From NCBI GenBank assembly GCA_009908735.1, contig JAAAOR010000085.1, forward strand, positions 1 through 5,276: a stretch of 5,276 nucleotides of DNA, given 5' to 3'. Positions within the stretch are counted from its first letter, which is position 1. Each line of letters starts with the position of its first letter. This document shows positions 1-5,276 of this stretch, one piece after another. The notes beneath the pieces are model-generated. The model was not told the origin of the DNA and ran no database searches. It worked only from the letters and a program-made list of their open reading frames with translations. A program made the translations under genes and the position numbers. This DNA is from Spirochaetota bacterium (GTDB taxonomy: Bacteria; Spirochaetota; Spirochaetia; DSM-27196; PWMO01).

Positions 1-1103
1 TCAACGGTGTCGGCGCTCCGAGGGACGGAGGACCGCCGCCGGTGGGCGCGGTCGAGCGCGACATAAGCGGCCGCCCAATCAACCCGACCTCGCGTCGCTA
101 CCCGCGCGACTTCATCCAGACTGGTTTGTCCGCCATCGACGGCATGAACACGCTCATCAGGGGGCAGAAGCTGCCGATCTTCAGCGGGAACGGCCTGTCG
201 CACAACGCGCTGGCCGCCCAGATCGCCCGGCAGGCAAAGATCCGCGGCGGGGAGACGAACTTCGCGGTCGTGTTTGCAGCCATGGGTGTCAAGCACGATG
301 TGGCCCAGTATTTCACCCGCAGCTTCGAGGAGGCGGGGGTTCAGGACTCGGTGGCACTCTTTCTCTCGCTCGCCGACGACCCCTCTATTGAGCGCCTCGT
401 GACCCCACGCACAGCTCTGACCCTCGCCGAGTACCTCGCCTTCGATCGGGGTATGCACGTACTCGTCGTTATGACCGACATGACGAACTACTGCGAGGCG
501 CTTCGCGAAATCTCGACCCAACGCGGGGAGATACCCTCGCGGAAGGGATATCCGGGCTATCTCTACTCCGACCTCGCGGAGATCTACGAGCGATCGGGCA
601 TCATCGAGGGAAGCGAGGGATCGATCACCCAGCTGCCTATTCTCACCATGCCCAATGACGACATATCCCATCCGGTGCCGGATCTCACCGGCTATATCAC
701 CGAGGGGCAGATCGTATTCGATCGCGAAATGGCGGGACGCGGTATCTACCCGCCCATCGCGGGGCTGCCGTCGCTCTCGCGGCTCATGAAGGACGGTATC
801 GGCGAGGGGCTCACTCGCGCCGACCATCCGCACCTTGCGAGCCAGCTGTTTGCGGCCTACAGTTACGTGAAGGATGTACGGAACCTTGCCTCGGTTATCG
901 GAGAGGAGGAGCTCACCCCGCTCGATTCGCAGTACCTGAAGTTCGGCGATGCCTTCGAGAAGGAGTTTGTCTCTCAGGGGCAGTACGAGGAGCGAACGAT
1001 CGAGGAGACCCTCGATCTCGGCTGGCAGGCGCTTCGGAATCTCCCGGCCGACGAGCTCCACCGGGTGACGCAGGAAGAGATCGAGACCTATTACGGAGGC
1101 TGA
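1..1103 (+). CDS. atpB: V-type ATP synthase subunit B, 5'-truncated by window edge
   Basis: This is the non-catalytic B subunit of the V1 head of a V/A-type H+ or Na+ ATPase. It alternates with catalytic A subunits in the A3B3 ring on the cytoplasmic face. The open frame continues to the left edge (first whole codon at 3). Residues before the GTG at 42 ([12 protein letters not shown]) match the family's conserved turn just before the nucleotide domain, so that GTG is internal. About 366 residues are visible against roughly 430-480 for the family, so some 65-110 N-terminal residues lie outside. Conserved blocks include [29 protein letters not shown], the degenerate P-loop SGNGLSHN at 183-206 (no Walker A GKT, as expected for B), [20 protein letters not shown], and [12 protein letters not shown]. 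The C-terminus looks complete and ends in TGA. A GGAGG near its 3' end serves the next gene, atpD. Identification is secure; the ion transported cannot be read from this subunit. Confidence 0.96.
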   Translation, partial: NGVGAPRDGGPPPVGAVERDISGRPINPTSRRYPRDFIQTGLSAIDGMNTLIRGQKLPIFSGNGLSHNALAAQIARQAKIRGGETNFAVVFAAMGVKHDVAQYFTRSFEEAGVQDSVALFLSLADDPSIERLVTPRTALTLAEYLAFDRGMHVLVVMTDMTNYCEALREISTQRGEIPSRKGYPGYLYSDLAEIYERSGIIEGSEGSITQLPILTMPNDDISHPVPDLTGYITEGQIVFDREMAGRGIYPPIAGLPSLSRLMKDGIGEGLTRADHPHLASQLFAAYSYVKDVRNLASVIGEEELTPLDSQYLKFGDAFEKEFVSQGQYEERTIEETLDLGWQALRNLPADELHRVTQEEIETYYGG

Positions 1104-1108
1104 GTACG
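1095..1108 (+). promoter_or_regulatory. Shine-Dalgarno and ACG start of atpD
   Basis: GGAGG at 1095-1099 sits inside the last codons of atpB. The next 6 nt lead to ACG (1106-1108), the codon where the conserved subunit D N-terminus begins. No comparable purine run precedes the ATG at 1142; the bases before it are CCTACCAAGACGAACCTC. This site decides the start choice for atpD and suggests translation coupled to atpB termination at 1101-1103. Confidence 0.65.
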
Positions 1109-1771
1109 GCGCGAAACGTTGCTCCTACCAAGACGAACCTCATGTCGCTGAAAGAGGAGCTGCAGTTTGCCGAGTTGGGCTACGAGCTTCTCGACCAGAA
1201 GCGAAATATTCTCGTTATCGAGCTTCTCGGCCTCGTTGACCAGGCCGAAGAGGCACAGCGCGAGGCCGACGAGGCGCTCGGCCGGGCGCATGACGCGCTG
1301 AAGAGTGCGGCGGTCTCCATGGGAAAGCTCAAGACCGGGCGGCTCGCCGCCGCGGTGAACATCGACGCGGACATCGAGCTCAGTCAGCGCAGGGTGATGG
1401 GGGTCCGATTGCCCGTCGTTGAGACCTCGTTCACCGAACACGCGCCGTACTACTCGACCTACCGCACGACATTCCGGGTCGATGAGACCGTCGCACGATT
1501 CCGCGACGTACTCGAGATCGTCGGCCGACTCGCGGAACTGAAGGTCTCGATCATGCGCCTCGCGCGCGAGGTCAAGAAGACCATCCGCAAGGTCAACGCG
1601 CTCGAGAAGATCGCGATCCCCGAGCTCAATGAGACGGTGAAGATCATACAGGAGCGCCTCGAGGAGAACGAGCGCGACACCTTCGTGCTCATGAAAATGG
1701 TCAAATCTCGCCTCGAAGCAAAGGAGCAGGCACAATGGCAGGGCCAATCCGACGGCTCCTCGTCCTCGTAG
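1106..1771 (+). CDS. atpD: V-type ATP synthase subunit D, probable ACG start
   Basis: Subunit D is the central rotor shaft of the V1 domain, a long antiparallel coiled coil inside the A3B3 ring. The protein is charged and helical, with the family's N-terminal helix (LKEELQFAELGYELLDQKRN), the central RRVMGVRLP segment, and the C-terminal helix with VNALEKIAIPELNETVKII and ERDTFVLMKMVK. The first ATG is at 1142, but the family's conserved N-terminus, NVAPTKTNL, is encoded in frame just upstream of it. Between the atpB stop and 1142 there is no ATG, GTG or TTG in this frame. ACG at 1106 lies 6 nt after GGAGG (1095-1099), while 1142 has no Shine-Dalgarno. I therefore place the start at ACG 1106 (221 aa). 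ATG 1142 (209 aa) would lose the N-terminus. An ATG-to-ACG sequencing error is possible. The 3' end overlaps the next gene by 37 nt and encodes a Ser-rich tail, QWQGQSDGSSSS. Confidence 0.9.
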   Translation, partial: TARNVAPTKTNLMSLKEELQFAELGYELLDQKRNILVIELLGLVDQAEEAQREADEALGRAHDALKSAAVSMGKLKTGRLAAAVNIDADIELSQRRVMGVRLPVVETSFTEHAPYYSTYRTTFRVDETVARFRDVLEIVGRLAELKVSIMRLAREVKKTIRKVNALEKIAIPELNETVKIIQERLEENERDTFVLMKMVKSRLEAKEQAQWQGQSDGSSSS

Positions 1772-2229
1772 ACGGGACGGAGGAGTCCATCACGGCGGCA
1801 CAGTACGCTATCCTCCTCGCCGGGTCCTCGGGTGCGGAGCTTATCGCCGCGTATGTCATCAACACGCGCGCCTTGAACGAGCTATTGAAAACGCGTATCT
1901 TCGTCGAGGCCGAAGAGGAAGAGTACGAGGCGGACCTTCACTCGGATGCCGACCGCTATTTGAAGCATGTGAAGGATCTCGCCGATCAGAAGGGCGTTCC
2001 GCTGCGGACCCTGACGGCCAGCGGCAGCGTTCACCAGGAATTGACGAAGATGGTTCGCGAGCACGAGGTCGATTTGCTGGTAATCGGTGAGCTCGCGCAC
2101 GCGCGCAGCCGCCGCGACGAGTTCTACAACGAGTCCGAACGCGCGATGCGCAGCGTCGGCTGCTCGGTCCTCATCGTCAAGGATCAGGAGAGGGTGTGGG
2201 ACATGTTCGAGAACGGAGCAGAGGAATAG
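1735..2229 (+). CDS. Universal stress protein (UspA-like), atypical nucleotide loop
   Basis: A 164-residue single-domain protein of the universal stress protein fold. It starts with a beta strand and Asp13 (RRLLVLVDGTEES), the position that contacts adenine in ATP-binding members. The second strand is GAELIAAYVIN, and the fold ends with the paired strands VDLLVIG (113-118 region) and CSVLIVKD (143-150). The usual G-2x-G-9x-G-S/T loop after VIG is absent. It is replaced by a charged stretch, ELAHARSRRDEFYNESERAM, so ATP binding of the classical kind is doubtful. AAGGAG (1721-1726) lies 8 nt before the ATG, inside the end of atpD, and the two genes overlap by 37 nt. The protein is probably co-translated with the ATPase genes. 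It is likely cytosolic, with no signal peptide or membrane segment. The family assignment is fairly firm, but its role is unknown; a regulatory or sensing link to the ATPase is only inferred from position. Confidence 0.85.
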   Translation: MAGPIRRLLVLVDGTEESITAAQYAILLAGSSGAELIAAYVINTRALNELLKTRIFVEAEEEEYEADLHSDADRYLKHVKDLADQKGVPLRTLTASGSVHQELTKMVREHEVDLLVIGELAHARSRRDEFYNESERAMRSVGCSVLIVKDQERVWDMFENGAEE

Positions 2230-2233
2230 GACA

Positions 2234-2680
2234 ATGGCGTTGATCGACCAGATACGTGAAGATGTTGTGAAGGTGCCCCTCGAAGGCAGGAACAAACCCG
2301 ATATCCTGCGCGAGCTCGTACAGGTGCTCGCCGACGCCGGTGACCTCACCGATACCGAATCCGCCTACCGGGCGCTCCTCGAGCGCGAGGGGCGGGGCAG
2401 CACGGGGCTCGAGAAGGGCATCGCCGTGCCCCACGCAAAAACGAATGCAGTCGATCGGCTCACCATCGCCATCGGCATCGCCCCGACCGGCGTTGATTTC
2501 GATGCGCAGGACGGAAACCCCTCGCAGCTCTTTTTCCTGCTTCTTGCCGCCCCCGATCAGTCGGGGCCGCATATCGAGGCGCTCTCGGAGATCGCCCGCC
2601 TCACACGCTCAGACGCGTTCTGCCGCTCGCTTGCCAATGCGGAGAGTCCCGCGGAGGTCGTAGAGCTCATTCAGGAGTAA
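2234..2680 (+). CDS. PTS EIIA protein, fructose/nitrogen type (EIIA-2 domain)
   Basis: A 148-residue, free-standing EIIA domain of the fructose/mannitol/PtsN class. These proteins accept phosphate from HPr or NPr on a histidine and either pass it to a sugar permease EIIB or act as regulators. The active-site motif GIAVPHAKT is present, with His67. The following strands IAIGIAPTGVDFDA and QLFFLLLAAPDQSGPHIEALSEIARL are typical of the fold. Length matches a stand-alone domain, and no EIIB, EIIC or regulatory domain is fused. The start at 2234 is preferred over longer in-frame extensions because AGAGGA (2220-2225) lies 8 nt upstream and the domain begins at residue 4. It begins 4 nt after the usp stop and appears to end the operon. 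With no sugar permease nearby, a regulatory role like PtsN is more likely than transport, but the substrate or target cannot be told from the sequence. Confidence 0.9.
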   Translation: MALIDQIREDVVKVPLEGRNKPDILRELVQVLADAGDLTDTESAYRALLEREGRGSTGLEKGIAVPHAKTNAVDRLTIAIGIAPTGVDFDAQDGNPSQLFFLLLAAPDQSGPHIEALSEIARLTRSDAFCRSLANAESPAEVVELIQE

Positions 2681-2693
2681 CGAGGTATATAGC

Positions 2694-2833
2694 AGCGTGT
2701 TGGTGAGCGTGTACGCAAGTTCAGGCCGCGAAGAGTGTTGCTGGTAGAACGTGCCGTGCGGGATCGCCCGGCGGCCCCCGGTACGTAAAACTCTCCATCC
2801 TCCAAAGATCTATTCGGACTTCACCAACACGCT
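2694..2833. repeat. Perfect 13-bp inverted repeat with 114-nt interior between convergent genes
   Basis: The left arm AGCGTGTTGGTGA (2694-2706) is the exact reverse complement of TCACCAACACGCT (2821-2833). Inside lies a GC-rich hairpin at 2753-2775 (GCCG-TG-CGGG, loop ATCG, CCCG-G-CGGC) and a possible GTTC/GAAC pairing (2719-2722 with 2747-2750). TATAGC abuts the left arm (2688-2693) and recurs 9 nt beyond the right arm (2843-2848). It sits in the 176-nt gap between the EIIA stop and the stop of the opposing flavoprotein gene. It could be a bidirectional termination or mRNA 3'-end structure, a small non-coding RNA, or a MITE-like element with terminal inverted repeats. No long T-run follows either arm, so a classical intrinsic terminator is not supported. 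Confidence 0.55.
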
Positions 2834-2856
2834 TCTTGATATTATAGCTCATGGCC

Positions 2857-4404
2857 TCATGGTTGCGCCATGCGCGCGAGAAGCCGCCGGCCGAGCACCC
2901 GATTCGCCACCATGCGGCCGCTGAGTGCCGCTGATATCACTCCGCCCGGCCACAGGGCGTAATGCCCCGCTGCGTGCAGGTTCGGAAATGGAGTCTTTAG
3001 CATATTGAAGCCCCGACTCCGGTACACCGGTGAAACCCTGTCGTCGTAGCACCACCCACCGGTGGAGCCCTCGGTATTGCGGGTGTAGCGCTTGAGCGAG
3101 AGGGGCGTGCCCTCGTCGAGGTACTCGATGCGCGCCGAAAGCCCCGGGATGAGGCGCTCCGCAGTGGCGATGAGCTCCTGCGCGACCTCATGCTTGAAGC
3201 GGGTGTACTCCTCTCGGCGCTCGTCGGAATCGCCGGCGTTGTGCCAGTAATTCTCCCAACGGTAGGAGCTGTAGGTCTGAAGGACGAGCGTCGACTTGCC
3301 CTCCGGTGCGGCCCGATCGTTCTCCCCATGGAAGACGTTGAGTGCGACCCACATGCGGCTGTGCACATCACGCGGGGAGCTCTCGTCGGGAAAGATCACG
3401 TCGTAGTTAGGAAAGAGAAAGACGTGCTGCGTGCCGACGTACCCGAAGAGCTCCTCCGGTGGCATATCGAGACCGAGGTAGACGCTGAAGATCTCTTCGG
3501 TGAGGCCGGCCTCGCGGATCTTCTTCACGAATCGCGGCTTAAAATGACGCTCGTCGAGGATACCGCCCACGAAGCGCTTGTAGTCGCCCGCGTACACGAT
3601 CTGCTCGGCGGGGATCTTCTCCCCCGTGGCGGTCACCACGGCCCGCGCGCGGCGCGAGCGCTCATCAACATCGATGTGATCAACCATTGTTTTGTAGCGG
3701 ATCTCCCCGCCGTGTTCCTCGAATGAGCCGGCCAGCTTGTTGAGGAAGGCCTGCATCCCGCCGTTGGGATACCAGTAGTCGTTGACCCAGATATGCCAGA
3801 AGCCGGCAAAGAACAGGAAGGGCATGCGCCGGTAGCCGATGTGGGTAAACCAGGTGCGAAGCGAGGGGTCGGCGATGCGTGAGGAGATCCTCTCGCGGTA
3901 GCGGAAGGTCAGCCACTTCCTCAGTCGCGGCAGCCACTTTGCCGCAGGGAGAAGGTGGCGAAGGCGGAAATCGTTGATGATCGGGAAGCTCCCTGGTTCG
4001 TAGTTTTCCTTGAGGAATTGCGACACGCGCCGCACTTCGTCGAATATCTCGGGTATCGCGGTTTCCCTCGGGAAGGCCTCTGTGAGTGCACTTTCCACGT
4101 CGTCGATGGAGTCGAGATAGAAGTCGAAATCTTCGGAGACCATGCGGTAGCGCAGCTGCGTGAAATCGGGCGGGTTATAGAGCTCGAGCTAACGGAGGAT
4201 GGGAAAGACGATGCCGAGGCTTTCGAAAGATTGATCTCCGGCGTCGAAGTAGAACCCGCGCCTGCGGAACCCGGACATGTTGCCGCCGGGCTGATGGTTT
4301 TGCTCGAGGAGCAGGACCCGCTTCCCCGCACGGGCGAGGTAGTTAGCGCATATCAGTCCCGAGAGGCCTGCGCCGACGATCAATACGTCGTAATGGTCGC
4401 TCAC
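2857..4404 (-). pseudogene. FAD-dependent oxidoreductase (CrtI/CrtISO/RetSat-like), interrupted by in-frame amber codon
   Basis: Members of this flavoprotein family desaturate, isomerise or saturate carotenoid- or retinol-like polyenes, though many bacterial members are uncharacterised. The gene starts at GTG 4404, 5 nt after GGAGG (4414-4410). The N-terminus has the Rossmann dinucleotide motif DVLIVGAGLSGL, a glutamate ending the second strand (VLLLEQ) and PGGNMSGF. The C-terminus has the family FAD signature HAAGHYALWPGGVISAALSG near residues 477-496. Codon 72 is TAG (plus-strand 4189-4191), giving a 71-residue fragment. The remaining 443 codons stay open in the same frame with no frameshift. 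The sequence across the stop, VFPILR-stop-LELYNPPDF, reads as continuous family sequence. ATG 4143 inside the second part has no Shine-Dalgarno, so independent translation of a 428-residue protein is unsupported. Full length would be 515 residues, normal for the family. It is either a recent nonsense pseudogene, a readthrough case or a sequence error. Its substrate cannot be inferred. Confidence 0.85.
4189..4191 (-). other. In-frame amber codon splitting the oxidoreductase gene
   Basis: The plus strand reads CTA, which is TAG on the coding strand, followed by CTC. The reading frame is the same on both sides (starts 4404 and 4143 differ by a multiple of three), so this is a point nonsense change rather than a frameshift. 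A glutamate (GAG) here is the simplest one-base ancestor and would give the plausible helix ILRELELY; that ancestral residue is inferred. Confidence 0.85.
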
Positions 4405-4409
4405 GTCAA

Positions 4410-4414
4410 CCTCC
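4410..4414 (-). promoter_or_regulatory. Ribosome binding site for the oxidoreductase GTG start
   Basis: GGAGG on the minus strand, then TTGAC, then GTG at 4404. The 5-nt spacing and the fact that the Rossmann motif begins six residues into the protein fix the start on a GTG rather than an ATG. Confidence 0.7.
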
Positions 4415-4435
4415 GTCCCCGACCGGTCCCGACCG
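4415..4435. repeat. Short imperfect tandem repeat upstream of the oxidoreductase gene
   Basis: GTCCCCGACCG (4415-4425) is followed directly by GTCCCGACCG (4426-4435), two copies differing by one C. It lies just upstream of the ribosome binding site of the minus-strand flavoprotein gene. It may be an operator-like site or simply a small slippage duplication; nothing else supports a function. Confidence 0.4.
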
Positions 4436-4547
4436 TCAGTCCGAGGAGTGCGTTTCCGTCTCTCCCGTTACCGCCTGGCCGTCCACGGTGCGCCTCATTC
4501 CCAGCCCGGCGGCGGCACCCCCGACAGCCGACGGCTACCCTCGGTCC

Positions 4548-4937
4548 CTATGGCGCTTGCGGTGGCTGTTGCTCACTTGGGAGTGGCAGCTCGAGTTTCT
4601 CAACGTCAGAACCATCGGGTTGCATGGAATAAATACTGAAATCGCCATCGCGATCCGAAACGAAAATCAGGTGAGATCCGTCAGGCGCCCACCGTGGACT
4701 CGCGTCGACGGCGTCATTGTCGGTAAGTCGTGTCACATTGCCGCCGTGGGCATCGGCTATATAGAGCTCAGGGTCGCCGTCGTGCGTGGCCACGAAGACG
4801 ATTTGCGAGCCGTCGGGCGAATAGGCCGGGTCGACTTTGGCCTGCTGTTGCTGCTGTCCGTTGCCAGGCAAGCAACTTGTGAGCATGAACAAAGCGACAA
4901 GGGTTGCTCCTGCCGCGTAGACGGGTGAGAGTTTCAA
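4548..4937 (-). CDS. Small lipoprotein with two TolB-like PD40 beta-propeller repeats
   Basis: A 129-residue predicted lipoprotein. The start is TTG at 4937, 7 nt after AAGGAGG (plus-strand 4945-4951). A GTG at 4961 is in frame but lacks a ribosome binding site. Residues 1-21 form a signal peptide ending in the lipobox LTSC, with Cys22 as the lipidated residue. A flexible linker with five glutamines (28-32) follows. Then come two PD40/WD40-like repeats of the TolB type: DPAYSPDGSQIVFVATHDG...ELYIADAHGGNVTRLT (about 36-72) and SPRWAPDGSHLIFVSDRDG...SIYSMQPDGSDVEKL (about 80-115). The tail is Pro/Gln rich. TolB-like propellers normally have about six such blades, so two blades cannot close a propeller alone. 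It may be a truncated relative, an oligomerising mini-propeller or a small envelope scaffold. It is encoded 143 nt upstream of the flavoprotein gene on the same strand. No specific function is known to me. Confidence 0.82.
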   Translation of the reverse strand: MKLSPVYAAGATLVALFMLTSCLPGNGQQQQQAKVDPAYSPDGSQIVFVATHDGDPELYIADAHGGNVTRLTDNDAVDASPRWAPDGSHLIFVSDRDGDFSIYSMQPDGSDVEKLELPLPSEQQPPQAP

Positions 4938-4961
4938 GAAACTTCCTCCTTGCGGTGCCAC

Positions 4962-4967
4962 ATTGTA
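4962..4967 (-). promoter_or_regulatory. Possible -10 box for the lipoprotein gene
   Basis: TACAAT on the minus strand, one base from the TATAAT consensus, lies 11 nt upstream of the AAGGAGG of the lipoprotein gene. This would give a leader of only about 15-20 nt before the TTG start. No convincing -35 hexamer is found 16-18 nt upstream, where the sequence is TATCGC. The insertion sequence appears to begin close beyond this region, so the original upstream sequence may have been displaced. Confidence 0.35.
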
Positions 4968-4999
4968 CACGATCCGCGTTTCTTGCGATAGGATGCGCG

Positions 5000-5055
5000 T
5001 TGACTCACCAGAATTCTTACCATTGGGGACCCATGCCTCATCTAAAAATCTTACC
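5000..5055. repeat. Tandem subterminal repeats at insertion sequence left end
   Basis: Two imperfect copies end in CTTACC: TTGACTCACCAGAATTCTTACC at 5000-5021 (first bases approximate), and TGCCTCATCTAAAAATCTTACC at 5034-5055. Starting from TGACTC and TGCCTC they match at 17 of 21 aligned positions with one gap, and they are offset by 34 nt. They lie between the lipoprotein promoter region and the transposase gene. This placement fits transposase-binding sites at the left end of an insertion sequence. The exact outer boundary near 5000 is inferred, since the other end of the element is outside the window. Confidence 0.6.
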
Positions 5056-5095
5056 CTGAGCGATACTCCTCTCAATCGGGTGGAGAGGAGCGCAG

Positions 5096-5276
5096 ATGGG
5101 GCTAACGATGAGGGAAAAGAAGGCGCTAACCAATGAAATCGCTGTGCGATATCGCAGCGAATCGAAGAGCGGGAAGCGGGCGATCCTCGATGAGTTTTGC
5201 CAGGCCACCGGCTATCATCGCAAGTATGCAATGCAGCTCCTCAATAGTTGGGGGAAGAAGAAGATCCTGGTTGTAG
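5096..5276 (+). CDS. Transposase N-terminus (integrase-type IS family), 3'-truncated by window edge
   Basis: The open frame runs from ATG 5096 to the window end without a stop, giving 60 codons. AGGAG (5086-5090) lies 5 nt upstream; a second ATG at 5108 is a less likely start. The visible protein contains MREKKALTNEIAVRYRS and RAILDEFCQATGYHRKYA followed by MQLLNSWGKKK. This resembles the N-terminal helix-turn-helix of a widespread group of IS transposases that carry an integrase-like DDE domain further on. The catalytic domain lies outside the window. The recognition is from memory of the LDEF..xTGYxRxYA..LL pattern, and I do not assign a named IS family. The + strand is coding here; the long minus-strand frame across the same bases is a shadow. 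Confidence 0.8.
   Translation, partial: MGLTMREKKALTNEIAVRYRSESKSGKRAILDEFCQATGYHRKYAMQLLNSWGKKKILVV

Larger units (their letters stand above)
5000..5276 (+). mobile_element. Left end of an insertion sequence, continuing past the window
   Basis: The repeat pair at 5000-5055 followed by the start of a transposase gene at 5096 marks the left end of an IS. The boundary is placed at about 5000 from the outermost repeat. The matching terminal repeat and target duplication would lie to the right, so neither can be confirmed here. Confidence 0.6.

Noticed and set aside
42..44. GTG at 42 as the start of subunit B
   Set aside because: The frame is open to the window edge, and the residues encoded upstream ([12 protein letters not shown]) are conserved subunit B sequence, so the gene continues to the left.
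2087..2233. N-terminal extension of the EIIA gene back to 2087
   Set aside because: It would overlap usp almost completely and gives a Ser/Arg-rich, shadow-like sequence. ATG 2234 has a ribosome binding site and begins right before the EIIA domain.
2753..2775. Rho-independent terminator at the GC hairpin after the EIIA gene
   Set aside because: The stem is imperfect, and no T-run follows on either strand.
3190..3726. Plus-strand open frame of 178 codons and other long antisense frames (for example 3955-4632, 1091-1747 on minus)
   Set aside because: They lie opposite well-supported genes, have no recognisable family features or ribosome binding sites, and are the expected antisense shadows in GC-rich DNA.
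2857..4143. Separate 428-residue flavoprotein starting at ATG 4143
   Set aside because: No Shine-Dalgarno, no Rossmann motif of its own, and the missing N-terminus lies directly upstream in the same frame beyond the amber codon.
4189..4191. Genome-wide reassignment of UAG to an amino acid
   Set aside because: atpD, usp and the lipoprotein gene all end at TAG at natural C-termini in this window, so UAG works as a stop here.
4938..5231. Extension of the minus-strand lipoprotein frame to 5231
   Set aside because: It would put about 98 unlike residues before a clear signal peptide and would run antisense through the IS repeats and transposase start. The TTG at 4937 with AAGGAGG fits far better.

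Overview
The window is about 5.3 kb of fairly GC-rich bacterial DNA. It carries the 3' part of a V-type (A/V) ATPase operon on the + strand, a broken flavoprotein gene and a small lipoprotein gene on the - strand, and the first part of an insertion sequence at the right edge. A bacterium with a V-type ATPase whose D subunit begins ARNVAPTKTNL, in an operon with a PTS-type IIA protein, fits Spirochaetota best. Clostridia-like or other V-ATPase bacteria remain possible. This lineage call rests on recalled family resemblance, not on a search.

Left part (1-2680, + strand): atpB (5' end cut by the window edge), atpD, a universal-stress-protein-like gene and a fructose/nitrogen-type PTS EIIA gene are packed as one apparent transcription unit. 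The gap between the atpB stop and the predicted atpD start is 2 nt, atpD overlaps usp by 37 nt, and 4 nt separate usp from the EIIA gene. The membrane subunits I and K, which in some bacteria follow atpD, are not here. The two genes after atpD are regulatory-looking cytosolic proteins. The atpD start is unusual: the conserved N-terminus lies upstream of the first ATG, and the only well-placed Shine-Dalgarno points at an ACG codon.

Middle (2681-2856): a 176-nt gap between convergent genes. It contains a perfect 13-bp inverted repeat with arms 114 nt apart and smaller hairpins inside.

Right part (2857-4937, - strand): a CrtI/CrtISO/RetSat-like FAD-dependent oxidoreductase gene, intact in frame over 516 codons except for one amber codon at codon 72. 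Upstream of it is a 129-residue lipoprotein with two TolB-like PD40 repeats, started by TTG behind a strong Shine-Dalgarno. The 143-nt gap between them (4405-4547) holds the oxidoreductase ribosome binding site and a short tandem repeat; nothing else is evident.

Right edge (about 5000-5276, + strand): the left end of an insertion sequence, with two tandem imperfect 22-bp repeats and the N-terminal 60 codons of a transposase that runs off the window. I see no clearly new multi-gene system. The most notable points are the ACG start of atpD, the amber-split flavoprotein, the USP/EIIA pair on the ATPase operon, and the large inverted repeat.
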